A program made the translations under genes and the position numbers. A stretch of 64,000 nt of DNA from Onthophagus taurus (taxonomy: Eukaryota > Arthropoda > Insecta > Coleoptera > Scarabaeidae): the NCBI RefSeq assembly GCF_036711975.1, contig NC_091972.1, positions 24,371,001-24,435,000 of the forward strand. The letters run 5' to 3'. Below, piece by piece: positions 13,301 to 24,366 of the stretch. Under the pieces are notes generated by a model that saw only the letters and a list, made by a program, of their open reading frames with translations, was not told where the DNA came from and made no database searches. Within the stretch, counting starts at the first letter, position 1. Every line of letters starts with the position of its first letter.

Positions 13301-16300
13301 GCATTTCGCACATTAGTGAGCTATTTTTGTCAAAAATTTAAGTTATTCTAAGTGTTTTGGTTTATTTTGTTTTATTATCATTGTTGATGTTTCATTGATC
13401 CGTTAGCTTTTAAACACGCCTCAAAAGTAGTTTTGAAGCAGTTCTAAGCTTCGATAAAGTGTGAAGGAAGGGTCTAGATAATAAAATTTTTGTGCTCTCT
13501 TATTTGTTTCCTAAGGTAACTTGATCCGATTAAGATATACGAATTTTTAACATTTTCTTCTATAATTCGAGAATGCATGGAGATATCGAGATGCGGTTTT
13601 CACTATTATTTATCAAATTTTATAGTGATTAAGGGTCCGTGAAGAAAACAGTACCGTTCCATTTAACTTTTTTTCAAAAATCACAAAAATATGTAACCGC
13701 TGCAGATAACGCCCTCTAGCTTATTTGTTTTAAACCAGGCGGTCTTACTAAAAATATCTTTTAAAAGAGCATGTAATGCTCTTTCAAACAAGACCAAAAA
13801 TATTCAAATCGGTTGAGCGGTCCAGGAGATATTAAAATGTAAACATTTGAAAACGCATTGGCTTCCCCTCCCTTATTATGACAGATATGAGAAATATCGC
13901 AAAACAAAAGCGATGCGGTATTATCCAAGCTACTAAGGTCCGTTACTACCATCTTTTAGTTAAATTTATCTTATAGATAAACACATCTACTAGCCAATCA
14001 GGGCGCGTAAAATAGCCGTAACCATGGTAATAATCCTTTAGATAGCTTAACCAGAAGATGGTAGTAACGAGCCTAAATGATGTTGTCAAAATTATAGCTC
14101 ATCATCTAAGTTTCTGAGATAGCGGCAATTTTATGTTTCTTAAGGTGTCAAAAATTATATTTGCGTAAACAATCTTTTTCTTCTCTTTACCTAAATTCAA
14201 TAAAATATGTATTTAAATGCTTTATTTATTACTAGCCATAATATTCTCAATGTTGTCGTAATTTGAGACGTAAATGAAACCCGGCTCGTCGGGTTAAATA
14301 AGCATAATTAAAATATATATTATATTCTTTCTTTTTTTTATTTAATTAATAAAAGACTCTGAGGCCACCCTAACCAAGTATTTGCAGTCACAAAAACAAC
14401 TTTAGACAAGTTTACGAATACAATTCATATGTATACCTACTGGTAGTTGCTAGGTCCCAATGTTGCGTTATCACAACGTTCAACTTTTAAAGTCACTTGG
14501 ATACTAGATTTTGTAAAAATAGTTAGCTATTTATCCATATTCTTGTTCTGTGAAGTATGCTATATATCAAAAACATTCAGGATTAAAAAAATTATAATAA
14601 GAGTTCCTTTTTACAATGTTTTTAAATTCATATGACCATGCTAAAAATTTCACCATTGTTAATTTATATTTACGCTTAGAAGTTGAATTATCTATGACAA
14701 AAAACTGCATAGGTGTGCTCAAATCCTTCTTAAACGAATAGTATTTTTCTGATCAAAAATTAATGCTTTAAATATTTAAAAAAAAATCATTTTGCGAATT
14801 ACGTTAACGCAACTATGGTCCTAGATGGGTAAAAAATGTATCGTTTTTTTGTTAATTTTTAGACTTCTCCATTTTTGTGGTACTTTTATTCTGCGATTCC
14901 AAGAGGGATGGCAGCCTCGGTGTTTTTGATCCCGTTGGGGATTTTCTTGGACCAACGTGCGGCGAAAATATGTTTGCCCGCTTTACTATTTGTACTTTTG
15001 TACTCTTTCCTGCCACACAAAGAATTAAGATTTATTATTTATGTCTTCCCGTTGTTAAACGTTCCAGTAGCTACTGCTTGTCATAGAATGTATAAATAAT
15101 TATTTAAAAAAAAATAAATTATATTCATTTTGTGTTTTTAGATGGGAAAATAGGCACAAAAATTTGTTGTTCTACCTCTCATCGTTGGGTGTATCAGGTC
15201 ATTTATACCTCAACGTTCTTTTTACTATATTCTTATTAAACATTTCAAGTACAAATTATCCTGGAGGTGTGGCGATGTCCAAATTTCATAGGCTCTATGA
15301 AAACGAAACGAATGTTAACGTACATATTTGTAATTTGGCTGCTCAAACTGGTGTTACAAGGTTTACAGAAATTAATTCAGGTTGGATGTAAGCAGTATTA
15401 ATGTTTTATTCAATTTAATTTCTTTTATATAATAATTCTCTATTTGTAGATATAATAAAACAGAACATTTAAATCACGGCGATCCAGACATGTTTGAATT
15501 CACACATTTAATAGTCGAAGCCAAATCTAAGTATTCAACAAATTTAAAACCTTATACATTAACTCACGATATTGTTGATTCTGTGGAAGCGTTTCATAAA
15601 ATTGTGTTTAATTATTATTCATTTCCTCCAATTCAAATTAAAATGAAACCCGTCCTATTCATTTTAAAACGTAAAGACAACTACAAAGATTTGCTCCCAA
15701 TAATACCGCAAATCAACATAACAGAAATGGGGTCTGGGGAAGAATCTGAAGAAGTTTCAAATTTAAAAGTTATTGAAGAATCGAAAGAGGAGGATGTTAC
15801 ATATGAAGAAAAGGTTGCTACTTTACAAAAAGAACTGATGGATTCTGAAGATGTGACAAGATCAAGAGATTTTGAGGATAGTTATATTGATTTTGAGGAA
15901 AGGCTTAAAATTGAATTGATGGAAATGAAATTAAGGGAAGAAAGAGAAAGTGAGAAGAATAAAGAGGATGTTGAGAGAATTAAGGAAGTTGATGAAATTA
16001 TAAATGAATCTAAGGAAATAAAATCACCGGAAAAGAAAAAAGAAAAATCTAATGAAAAAATAAAATCTAAGAAAATTGAAAAATCTTCTAAATTAATTAA
16101 TCAGAAAGAAAAGCCAGATCTAACTTTAAAATCGATTGAAAAATCAGAACCAACAGAAAAGAAAAATGTTAAGAAATTAATAAAACGAATTGTTAAAGAC
16201 GATATGAAACAAGAAAAAATGCAACAAATAAAAATCGAAGAGAAGCCTACAGTTATTCAAGAAAAATCTGTTGAAGAAAAAATTAAAAGTCAAGAAAAAG

Positions 16301-16920
16301 TGAAAAGTCAAGAACAATTAAAACCCGCTTACAAAGACATTCCCAAATTAAAAGAAAAAGGGAAAGTAAAAGAAAGCATAAAAAACATAATCCGAGATTT
16401 CAAAAAGAACCAAATCTTATCAAAAATAAAACCGAAAACCGAAGGCGCAAAACAAACCATTAAAAAAATAATCGAAGAAGATAAAACCTTGGTAGAAATG
16501 GAAGAGTTAAGAAAACTTCAACATCAAATCTTAGGAATCATCGAGGAAAATCCCAACATATTAAACAAAGAAGCAATCAAAACGAAAATAAACGAAGCCG
16601 TTTTTAAAGATATTATCGATGAAAGTAAATTGGAAATGGAAATTGTTAAACCGAAAGTAGTACCACCGGTAAAACTTGAAACTGAAGAAACGACTAAAGA
16701 AGAATCTGAAGAAATTACGATAGAGGAATCGACGGAGGAATTTGAAATTAGTGATATCGAGAAATCTGTTATACCTAAAACTGCGATTTACGATGAATTT
16801 ATGCCGTTTAACACCGAATTTGAAGCTGCTAATGAACATATAGAAAATTTAATGATTATGTTGGAAGAAATTGTTAGTAATATGGAAGTTAATGAGGATT
16901 TGTATGTTAGTGAAGAATAA
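7345..16920 (+). CDS. Alg12: ALG12 dolichyl-P-Man:Man7GlcNAc2-PP-dolichol alpha-1,6-mannosyltransferase
   Basis: ER membrane glycosyltransferase (GT22) that adds the eighth mannose to the lipid-linked N-glycan precursor from dolichol-phosphate-mannose. Exons: 7345-7470, 7521-7653, 7709-7882, 7961-8259, 14863-15089, 15142-15387 and 15450-16920; all junctions are GT/AG with matching phases, giving 891 aa. Family blocks in order: [114 protein letters not shown] and NYPGGVAM. The conserved core ends near residue 490, about the full length of human ALG12 (488 aa). Residues ~494-891 are a Lys/Glu-rich tail coded in the same exon and not expected in this family. Intron 4 (8260-14862) is full of transposons. 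A poly(A) signal follows at 16929. Confidence 0.95.
8500..10205 (+). mobile_element. hAT transposon remnant with TTF-type zinc finger and DUF4371-like transposase
   Basis: Plus-strand coding pieces run from ~8640 ([18 protein letters not shown], a TTF-type finger region) through 8726-9082 ([20 protein letters not shown]) and 9104-9673. The last contains [35 protein letters not shown] and [15 protein letters not shown], the hAT catalytic blocks. Piece 9660-10124 contains [19 protein letters not shown]. Stops and frameshifts separate the pieces, and the C-terminal dimerisation region is missing. The GGGGCGG-rich sequence at ~8500-8565 and GGGCGGTAATTTGTC near 10187 look like the worn termini. 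Confidence 0.85.
10206..10618. mobile_element. Fragments of inverted-repeat elements
   Basis: From 10388 a TACAGGGTGATTTATTAG tip starts a short fragment of a TACAGGGTG-ended element that stops where family E sequence begins (10619). The preceding ~180 bp is repeat-like, including the phrase GAGGGCGCTGT, but unassigned. No gene is seen. Confidence 0.4.
10619..11940. mobile_element. Long-TIR element family E, copy 1
   Basis: Same family as 20911-22726. The left arm is truncated (10619-10900) and the right arm is fuller (11510-11940), ending TTTGCCCACCTGTA. The core, about 11040-11440, matches copy 2 closely, including the plus-strand phrase [11 protein letters not shown], a worn fragment of coding sequence ending in TAA. 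The left arm lacks its outer ~270 bp. It abuts family G at a shared TA. Confidence 0.7.
11941..14143. mobile_element. Long-TIR element family G, copy 1
   Basis: Starts TA/CAGGGTGTCCCGTTAAG. The left arm 12090-12545 is the inverse of 13560-14143; the outermost ~150 bp of the right arm are missing. A 137-bp MITE (13937-14073) sits in the right arm. The core, 12600-13555, is shared with a second copy at 38266-39290. It carries a 47-codon plus-strand frame (12615-12758, [13 protein letters not shown]) and a 127-codon minus-strand frame (12814-13197). Both frames survive in part in copy 2, but I recognise neither protein. Confidence 0.72.
13937..14073. mobile_element. 137-bp MITE with TAA target duplication
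   Basis: The ends GGTCCGTTACTACCATCTT and AAGATGGTAGTAACGAGCC are inverted with two mismatches, and weaker inversion continues inward for ~20 bp. It is flanked by TAA at 13934-13936 and 14074-14076. The uninterrupted site is preserved in the opposite arm of element G near 12160-12170. A 3-bp TAA/TTA duplication fits PIF/Harbinger-type insertion. Confidence 0.8.
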
Positions 16921-16928
16921 AGTGGATA

Positions 16929-16934
16929 AATAAA
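16929..16934 (+). promoter_or_regulatory. ALG12 polyadenylation signal AATAAA
   Basis: AATAAA lies 9 bp after the ALG12 stop codon and is the only close signal. The same hexamer and the following AT-rich stretch are kept in the duplicated 3' end at 24706-24765. Confidence 0.6.
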
Positions 16935-16975
16935 GCAGTTATATTATTTATAGTTTGTTTTTTATACTTTGTTGC

Positions 16976-17215
16976 ACAAGATTACTATCAAAATAATAAA
17001 GTTGAGTTGTGAACAATAATTTTCTCCTCTTGTTAGGAATCGAAACGCAAACCTCTTCGCTCTCTTCAATTACATTCATTTTTCATCTCGACTTCCTAAA
17101 TCACTTTATTTATTCATAATTTATAAGCGATATTCAACTCCAGCAACCTACCTATTGAAATAATTTGAGTTTGCAAGTTAAATTTTAATGAAAAATAAAC
17201 AAAAAGTTTTTACTA
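16976..17215 (+). repeat. Second copy of the ALG12 5' flank
   Basis: Directly after the ALG12 3' UTR the sequence repeats, in order and orientation, pieces of the region upstream of ALG12 (6702-7344). It ends at 17211, almost exactly where the start codon of a second gene copy would be, and is replaced there by transposon sequence. See the 3' counterpart at 24644-24765. Confidence 0.65.
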
Positions 17216-19690
17216 CGGGTGAAACACTGTATATTAACACGAAATCGTCAGTTTTGGAAGATAGTAGATGATATCGTTCTTTTGATGCCGATTTCATGTT
17301 AATATTTCAATTTCACCTCTTCGCCCGCAAGCAATCTCGGCAATTTGAGATAAAATCATTCATCATATATCTTGGTAAAGGTACAAAGACTTCTTTAACC
17401 TTCGAGCGGGCGCGCTGTTATAAAATTTATCACAATCTTCGTTTTTTTAATATATTTCCTTATATAATGCATTTGAAACGATTTAACGGTAATGTATTCG
17501 TGTAACCATGTATTTTTAACATTACGATGAGAAAATTAAAGAAAAAAAACTATTGGCGTCGTTTTTATGGCATAAAAAGGTGTAAAACATAAAAAATTTA
17601 CACATTAATTGCTGATTGATAAGGCCGTATTGATATTATGGGATGAATTTATGGTGTAAATGTATTATAAACACGTTTCGAGTCATATGTGAAGGTTTTC
17701 GGGTTGTTTGCTGACTTTAGAAAAATACAGGTCCGTAATGCAAGTTTTGTCAGAATCGGAATTTTTTTCTTCATCTTTTCAATATTTCAATCTTTTCAAT
17801 TTTTTCGCTAGTTTGTATAAATATTCAATATATTCAAAGGTTTTTTGCGTGTAAATAAGAGGTCTGTTGGGATCGGAAACTAAATTTTAAAACACCATGA
17901 GGGTTTGTTTGCACAGGCCGTATTTATTTTTTAGGAGTTATTTACGATTAGTTTTTATGAGTAGGTAATCCTCGGAAGATTTCGGGGTATATTTAGAATA
18001 CGGTTGTCAATACATAAGTTTAGAGATCCACGTTATAGTCATTGTGTAAAGTGTCGTTGGAGCGAAAAGAAGTCTTTTTATGCAAAAAATTGTGTTGAAA
18101 AAATATTGAATGTGTTAAAATATAACAAGTGTTAAAATTTTATCTATTATACATATAAATGATGGCAGTACAAGAAATATTATCTAAAAGTGACATTGAA
18201 AACAACATTCAAGAACTATTTGATAAACCGAAAAAAGAAGAAGATAGTGAAGAAGAAGTGATATGAGTGATGAAGAAATTGAAGTAAATAATTTCGACAG
18301 CGCATCTGAAGTGGATAATTCTTCTGAAGAGTATGAAGACAGTATTGAGACATGTATAGAAGATTTTTATGTTGGAAAAGACAATGTCAAAAAAAAAAAA
18401 ATATTAAGATAATAAAAGATGTTTCAGGTCCTACTTGTGGTGTAAAAAATCTTAGTGAATTAGAACTATTTCAAAAAATTATCGATAGTATAATGCTTGA
18501 AAATATTGTGGCACATACAAATACTTATATAGAATCTCTGAGATCAAATCGTGATTACACACGAAGCAGAGATATCAAAGATACCAACATAAACGAATTA
18601 TTGGCTTATTTGGGAATACTTTTCTTAATAGGTATTAAAAAGTCACGTTTTGCCAATGTAAAAGAAATTTGGAGCAGTGATGGAGCAGGCATTCAAATTG
18701 TTAGAGCAATGATGAGCTACAAACGATTTTTGTTTTTAACTCGATCTCTCCGCTTTGATGATAAAGTTACAAGAGTGGATAGGCGTAAAACTGACAAATT
18801 AGCAGCAATTCGGTGTTTTTTCGAAATTTTTCTAGAAAACAGCGTGTTTCAAGTTAGGTGAATTCGTCACAATAGGGGAAATGTTGCATCCTTTCCGAAG
18901 TAGATGTGCATGGATACAGTATATGCCAAACAAACCTGCTAAATAGGGGATAAAAATATATGCACTTTGCTACGCGAAAACTTTTTATACATACAACATA
19001 GAAATTTATTGCAGCAAGCAACGAGATGGTCTATATATGGCATCTAACAAACCGATGGATATTGTAAAGCGATTGGTAAAACCAATAGAAAATTCAAACA
19101 GAAATGAAATTACTACTGTCAACTACTATACCAGCGTAGCTCTAGCAGATTATTTACTACAGAAGAAATTAACACTGAATAAAAAAGAATAAACGAGAAA
19201 TCCCTTCAGCCTTTTTACCAAATAAAATGTGTGTTTTTTAATAACCTTATACTTATTAATGCGAACCCGTTGTCATAAAATGTATGATTTTATAACATAA
19301 GCGGGCGCATATGTTATAAAATCGAGCGCGCTCGCTCGAAAATTGATACGGACCTGTGTTATAAATTTTATACACAGCGCGCCCGCTCGTGTTACAAAAT
19401 CGAGCGCGCCCGCTCGAAGGTTAAAAAAACATATACATACTACTAATCTGCCGAGGTCGCTTGCGGGCGAGGCAGTTATATGTAAATATATCGACGTAAA
19501 GTAGGTATAAACTACTAGTTTTAGCACTTTGACCGCAAGCGACCTCAGCAGTATTAGATGGCATTCAGTTAATGCCTTAGAAAGTGGATCAAGCGTACAT
19601 TTGGATGAGAGATCATTTGTCTTCACTTCGAGGTGAAATCATTCGTTATATATCTTGATAAAGATGCAAAGACTTGTTTAAGAAAACATA
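17216..19690 (+). mobile_element. piggyBac-like element with GC-rich subterminal inverted repeats
   Basis: Encloses a piggyBac-type transposase pseudogene. Subterminal blocks are inverted: ACCTTCGAGCGGGCGCGCT at 17399-17417 mirrors the stretch at 19389-19424. Further copies of the CGAGCGCGCTCGCTCG motif (19321-19340) and of GCTTGCGGGCGAGGC (19459-19473) lie near the right end. These stand out by G+C against ~30% G+C surroundings. The outer tips are not certain (ACGGGTG near 17216, CCGGGTG near 19694). Confidence 0.65.
18172..19192 (+). pseudogene. piggyBac-type transposase (DDE_Tnp_1_7), frameshifted and C-truncated
   Basis: It starts with an acidic N terminus at 18172 (ATGGCAGTACAAG). A frameshift near 18266 is followed by MSDEEIEVNNFDSASE. 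The main frame 18352-18861 has NELLAYLGILFLIGIKKSRF, EIWSSDGAGIQIVRAMMS, YKRFLFLTRSLRFDDKVTR and DRRKTDKLAAIR, all family signatures. After a short loss the match resumes with [32 protein letters not shown] and [18 protein letters not shown]. It stops before the last catalytic Asp and the C-terminal Cys-rich domain. It cannot encode an active enzyme. Confidence 0.88.
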
Positions 19691-20910
19691 TACCGGGTGT
19701 TTAAAAATTGTGTGCGGATAAATATCTAATATTTTATCCACTTGTAGTTCTCATCAAGATAAACAAAGAAGTCTTAGTTCCTAAAATCAATTGTTTCAGA
19801 GATACAGTTGATTTTACGTTGCTTTTCAGTAAACTTTATATCTAGTCGTTTGGTGGTGTTACCCATACAAAATTAAACACATTTTGTCTTTATTAGTTAT
19901 TGTCAATTTCACGTCATTTTCGCTGGTCCTTTTATTTCATGTAAGCATGAATGAATACACAAATGTTACACTTTATGTACGACGCTGCTAATGGTAACGC
20001 TTATGAGGAACGTTTTTGCTTAAAAAGTACACAGAATAAGCATTTTTATTCAAAAAGTATACTGTCAGAAAAGTTATTGTTATTTTAATCCGTAAAGAAT
20101 ACGTTACAGAGCGCCCTCTACCGGCGATAGTAAAACGGACTCCATAATCGTCTTTCTCATGCCAAAAAAACTCCGTATACCAAATTTGAAAAGAATCGGT
20201 TGAAATACACGTGTAATATTAAATAAAAATCAATTTAAAAATTTAATTTGAACATCCTGTATCTCCAAAACAAAGCGTTTGTCGACCTATGTTTATATGA
20301 AGTTTTTGTGTTAATTTCAAAAGACCTATCGACTGTTAAAGTCCTGCTACAAAAACCTGAAACATCCTGTATATCTAAGATGCAAAGCATAAGGTAAAGA
20401 TGCAAGCACTCCTTTAAGAAAACATACGTATACTCTTAAACTGCTGAGGTTGCTTGCGGGCGAGGCAGTGGATTCGTAATTACCGATAATTCGAATCAAT
20501 TAAACAAGGGCAATTATACGGATTAAACGATATATCAGCAATTATGTTTTGTTTTACTATGGCCAATAGCATGAAATCTTCGGTTTCCCATTCTTCATTG
20601 CTATCTAAGTTTTACCAACATTTCTTAATTAAGTCAACAGTGCAATTGCTTGAAAATTGGTAGACTAAGTTTGTCATTCAGCTTCTACTAGCACAGAAGT
20701 CGTCTTTTCCATAATATTCCCGGTAAAGCACCCTAGCCTGCTTAGCTAAATATTCACATGAATTAGTCGTAGTGACGAGATCTTTTTTTAAAACTATGAA
20801 TGCAATGCATTTTCCAGTTTTAGAAATTCTCCTGTCTTCAAAGTTTTTCTTTTACAAGGATCATGATACAGTTCTTTATAAAGCTAATTCAATAAAAATA
20901 AAAGAACATG
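19691..20910. other. Mixed repeat debris
   Basis: No gene. Repeats include TATACCGGGTG at 19689, several ATCCTGTAT phrases (20263, 20367) typical of element tips here, and a second copy of the piggyBac subterminal block at ~20395-20475 (CTGCTGAGGTTGCTTGCGGG). Confidence 0.4.
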
Positions 20911-22726
20911 TACAGGGTGGGCAAATTTGGGTGTTATTATAGGCTATCTCAAAAACTATAAGAGATACGAAAAAAGTAGGTGCCATGTCCCGGTCTCTTT
21001 TTTCGAGACTAACCCAATCCCGCAAACATCAAACTTCCACCTTCTTTTGTTTTTAAGTTATAGCCAAAAAGTCAAATTTTCGTGATTTCGAAAAATGCTC
21101 ATATTTCGTTTATTTTTGAAATTAGAGAATTGGGGTTGGTACGTTCTTAAGACACTTTTTTAAGTAGAATATACTGCCGTTGAAAAATTATAAAAATATT
21201 TAATGATTTTTGAGATACAACACAAAGTTGTATTTTTTTAAATACAAACTATAGTAGGTTATGGTGTTATTGAAAAGAGCATATTTTTAGCTTTCCAATG
21301 ATGTATTGCTCGCATGGTGTATTTGGGGAAAATAAGCGTTATTTTTTAATTCTAAAATATTAAAGAATAATATTCAAAATTTTAATTATAGTAGGCGAAG
21401 AAAACGTTAAATGCCACTTAGTTACTATAGTAACGTGAGTTTACTGATCATTTCATTCATGAATTTTTCAAAACGAGTTTCCCGCTTAAAAATTTCTCAT
21501 TATCTTTAAATACATAAAGCGAAAAATTAAAAAATGATTCTTTGAAAATGATAGATAAGGCGCCATATCCCATATAAACATCGTTTCAATGGAAAGTCCG
21601 CTGCCTAGTTTATGATCCCTAATTTTCCTCTATCTCACCCAATTTCAAAAGAAAAGGTTGCGAATATGAAAAAACTTTTAAATCTCATGGTTGGGGAAAA
21701 CTGGGAAGATACTACCGAAGATTTCATTCATTGATACCCAACTGTGCTAACCTTACAACCAGTAAGTTTAGTAGAAGAAGATGACACAGTCTGTGAATGT
21801 TTAGTTCCTGAAGTTGTTGTTCATGTTTAATTATTTATTAATTAATACGTTTCTTATATTTTTAATAAACAAACTTTATCTACAAATCATTTTCTATTGG
21901 TGAACAAAGTCAGGGATAAGACACTGAGATATTTAAATCAACTATTCAAAGTTTTTATTCGTTGGTACAAAACCAACTTTATCCTGCATAATGGTACAAG
22001 ATAAAAGGGATGAAATTCTCCATACTTTTTGTGAGAAATATTAAAAATACTTAATTTATTTCAAAAAGTAAACATGTTTCGAAACAAATGTTTCATTTTC
22101 AGTTGTTGTTAAATTTTTTCTTTTTCCTAAAACAGGTACTGAAGATGAAACATTTGTTTACTTTTTGAAATAAATGAAGTATTTTTAATATTTCTCACAA
22201 AAAGTATTTACTTTTTCCTATTTTTATTATGGTACAAGGCAACTTTCTGCCATATTCGTGCAAAAACCATATAGCAATTAGGTAGTAATTACTGTCCGAA
22301 CCCGCCTACTATAATCAAAATTTTTAACTTTAGCGCTTACTATTTTGGAATTGAAAATTAACGCTTATTTTCCGCAAATGCACCATACATGCGATACATC
22401 ATTGGAAAGCTAAAAATATGCTCTTTTCATTAACATCATAAACAAGTATAGTTTGTATTTAAAAAATTCTACTTAAAAAAGTGTCGAAAGAACGTATCAA
22501 CCCCATTTCTCTAATTTTAAAAATAAACGAAATATGAGCATTTTTTGAAATCATGAAAATTTGACTTTTTGGCTATAACCTAAAAACAAAAGAAGATAGA
22601 GGTTTGGTGTTTGCGGGATTGGGTTAGTTTCGAAAAAGGAGACCGGGACGTGGCACCTACTTTTTTTGTATCTCTTATAGTTTCTGAGATAGCCTGTAAT
22701 AACACCTAAATTTGCCCATCCTGTAC
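20911..22726. mobile_element. Long-TIR element family E, copy 2 (near complete)
   Basis: Tips TACAGGGTGGGCAAATTT and AAATTTGCCCATCCTGTA. The arms are ~520 bp (20911-21430 against ~22295-22726). The core, 21580-22290, matches copy 1 (11040-11510), including the coding relic [12 protein letters not shown] 228-bp insertion at 22001 is absent from copy 1. The TA-flanked CAGGG tips suggest a Tc1/mariner-type mobiliser, but no transposase remains. Confidence 0.8.
22001..22228. mobile_element. 228-bp near-palindromic MITE with 10-bp target duplication
   Basis: The insertion splits element E copy 2. ATGGTACAAG occurs at 21991-22000 and 22229-22238 and only once at the matching place in copy 1 (~11425, with one change). 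The body is an inverted repeat: ACTTTTTGTGAGAAATATT near 22034 mirrors AATATTTCTCACAAAAAGT near 22187. A 9-11 bp target duplication is typical of Mutator-type elements. Confidence 0.75.
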
Positions 22727-22822
22727 ATATGTACCCATTACAAGATCCAAACAATCTACACTTACCTCTTGATTTTCAATCTATTCTTGCGTATGTCTGA
22801 AATAATTGAACAACCAATATTA

Positions 22823-24366
22823 TACAGGTTGTCCCAAAACTCAAAGTCAAGCGGGCACCGGGTGAGAGGCCAACCCATACCTGTTCTGGTAAAAATAAGA
22901 AAAAAATTCTATGTCTCTTATAGTTAAGTGGTAAGAGACATATTTTTGAAAATGTTAAAAATCGTTCCCGTACATCATATCTTTAGGTACTACGGTCAGA
23001 AATGTTCGCAATTTAATAGTGTTTTTCTTAATAATGTATTCCTAACCTATTTTGCAAAAAAAAGTATTAGTTTGATTGAGTTAAGGTTGAAAGAATTTAT
23101 GTCTATTAAATTTGACACACGATTTCTAAACAAAGGAGTAGTACAACACCCTTGGCAAGTTATTTTAAAAGATGGCCTGTTTAGTCAAGATTTCAAAATG
23201 GTATAACACTTGCCATTTTTCTCTTCCTAAAAAATATGTTCTTCTGCAAAAAACGCGTTATTTAAAAAAATTCATACTTTCGTATGTTATTTGTATTTCC
23301 TCCAAAATGATTTAACAACTTTGTTAGAAGATGTGCCACTCAATATCTACAGAGAAATGTGGTTTCAACAAGATGGTTGCCTTGCTCATTATGCTTGTCC
23401 TGTATGGGATTGCATACAGAATACCCAGAAAGATGGATTGGGCGTCGTGGTTCGATTACGTGGCCTCCTCATTCTCTGGATCTAAATCCCTTTGATTTTC
23501 TTATTAGGATTGCATAAAAGAAACAGTGTGTTAAAAACCGATTAAAAATCTTGACGAACTAAGCCACAATATTTATACAGCAGCAGAAGAAACAAATGCA
23601 AAGAGATTTACACAACTAGTAAAAAGATGTTTACTGTGACGATGCAGAGCTTGTATTACTGCCGATGGCAAATAATTTAAGCATTTGCCTTAGTTTTAAG
23701 AAAATAATGCAAAAAATTAATAATAAATAAATTTGTTTGTTTAATTTTGTCTTTAGATTAACCTTATTTGAAAGAGTCTTTTTACAAATCATAAGGGTAA
23801 CCATCTTGTTGAAACCACATTTTGTAATTCGTAGATATTGACTGGCACATCTTCTAACAAAGTTAAGAGGAAATAAAAAGTAAATACAAATAATATACGA
23901 AAGTATGATTTTTTTAAATAATGTGTTTTTTGCAAAAAAATAGGCAATAATATTTTTTATGACAAGAAAAATGGCAAGTGTTGTACCATTTTGGAAACTT
24001 GACTAAACAGGCCATCTTTTAAAATTACTTGCCAAGGGTGTTGTGCTACTCCTTTTTTTAGAAATCGTGTGTAAAACTTGATAGACATAAATTCTTTCAA
24101 CCTTAACTCAATAAAACTACTTAATACTTTTTTTTTGCAAAATAGGTTAGGAATACATTATTAAAAAAATCACTATTAAATTGCGTACATTTCTGATCGT
24201 AGTACCTAAAGATATGATGTACGGGCCCGATTTTTAACATTTTCAAAAGTATGTCTACTACCACTTAACTAAGAGACATGGAATTTTTTTCTCATTTTTA
24301 CCAGAACGGATATGGGTTGGCCTCTCACCCGGTGCCCGCTTGACGTTGAGTTTCGGGACACCTGTA
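22823..24366. mobile_element. Foldback mariner-like element H with transposase sequence in both arms
   Basis: Tips TACAGGTTGTCCCAAAACTC and the inverse GTTGAGTTTCGGGACACCTG at the right. The left arm 22823-23385 is repeated inverted at ~23800-24366. The plus strand 23288-23660 holds a Tc1/mariner-type transposase relic: LLEDVPLNIYREMWFQQDGC, then after frameshifts a region readable as LNPFDFLI and NLDELSHNIYTAAEE. The VPLNIYREMWFQQDG segment also appears inverted near 23805-23860, so the palindrome extends into coding sequence. Confidence 0.8.

Larger units (their letters stand above)
8282..14829. mobile_element. Possible piggyBac-like shell filling ALG12 intron 4
   Basis: The intron holds TTAA at 8278-8281 followed by CCCATTAAGGACCA. 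Near the other end it has the inverse TGGTCCTAGATGGG (14816-14829) followed by TAAA. TTAA targets and CCC...GGG tips are piggyBac hallmarks. A subterminal motif GTTGCGTTAACGCAAC near 8412 recurs inverted and degraded at ~14460 and ~14801. If this reading is right, every other repeat in the intron sits inside it and the original intron was only ~55 bp. No transposase was seen in the shell itself, and the right target copy is imperfect. Confidence 0.45.

Noticed and set aside
16561..16839. Minus-strand frame rich in Phe and Arg
   Set aside because: Antisense shadow of the Lys/Glu-rich ALG12 tail.
19273..19626. 117-codon minus-strand frame with repeated RAGALDF-like phrases
   Set aside because: Produced by the repeated GC-rich subterminal blocks of the piggyBac-like element, not a gene.
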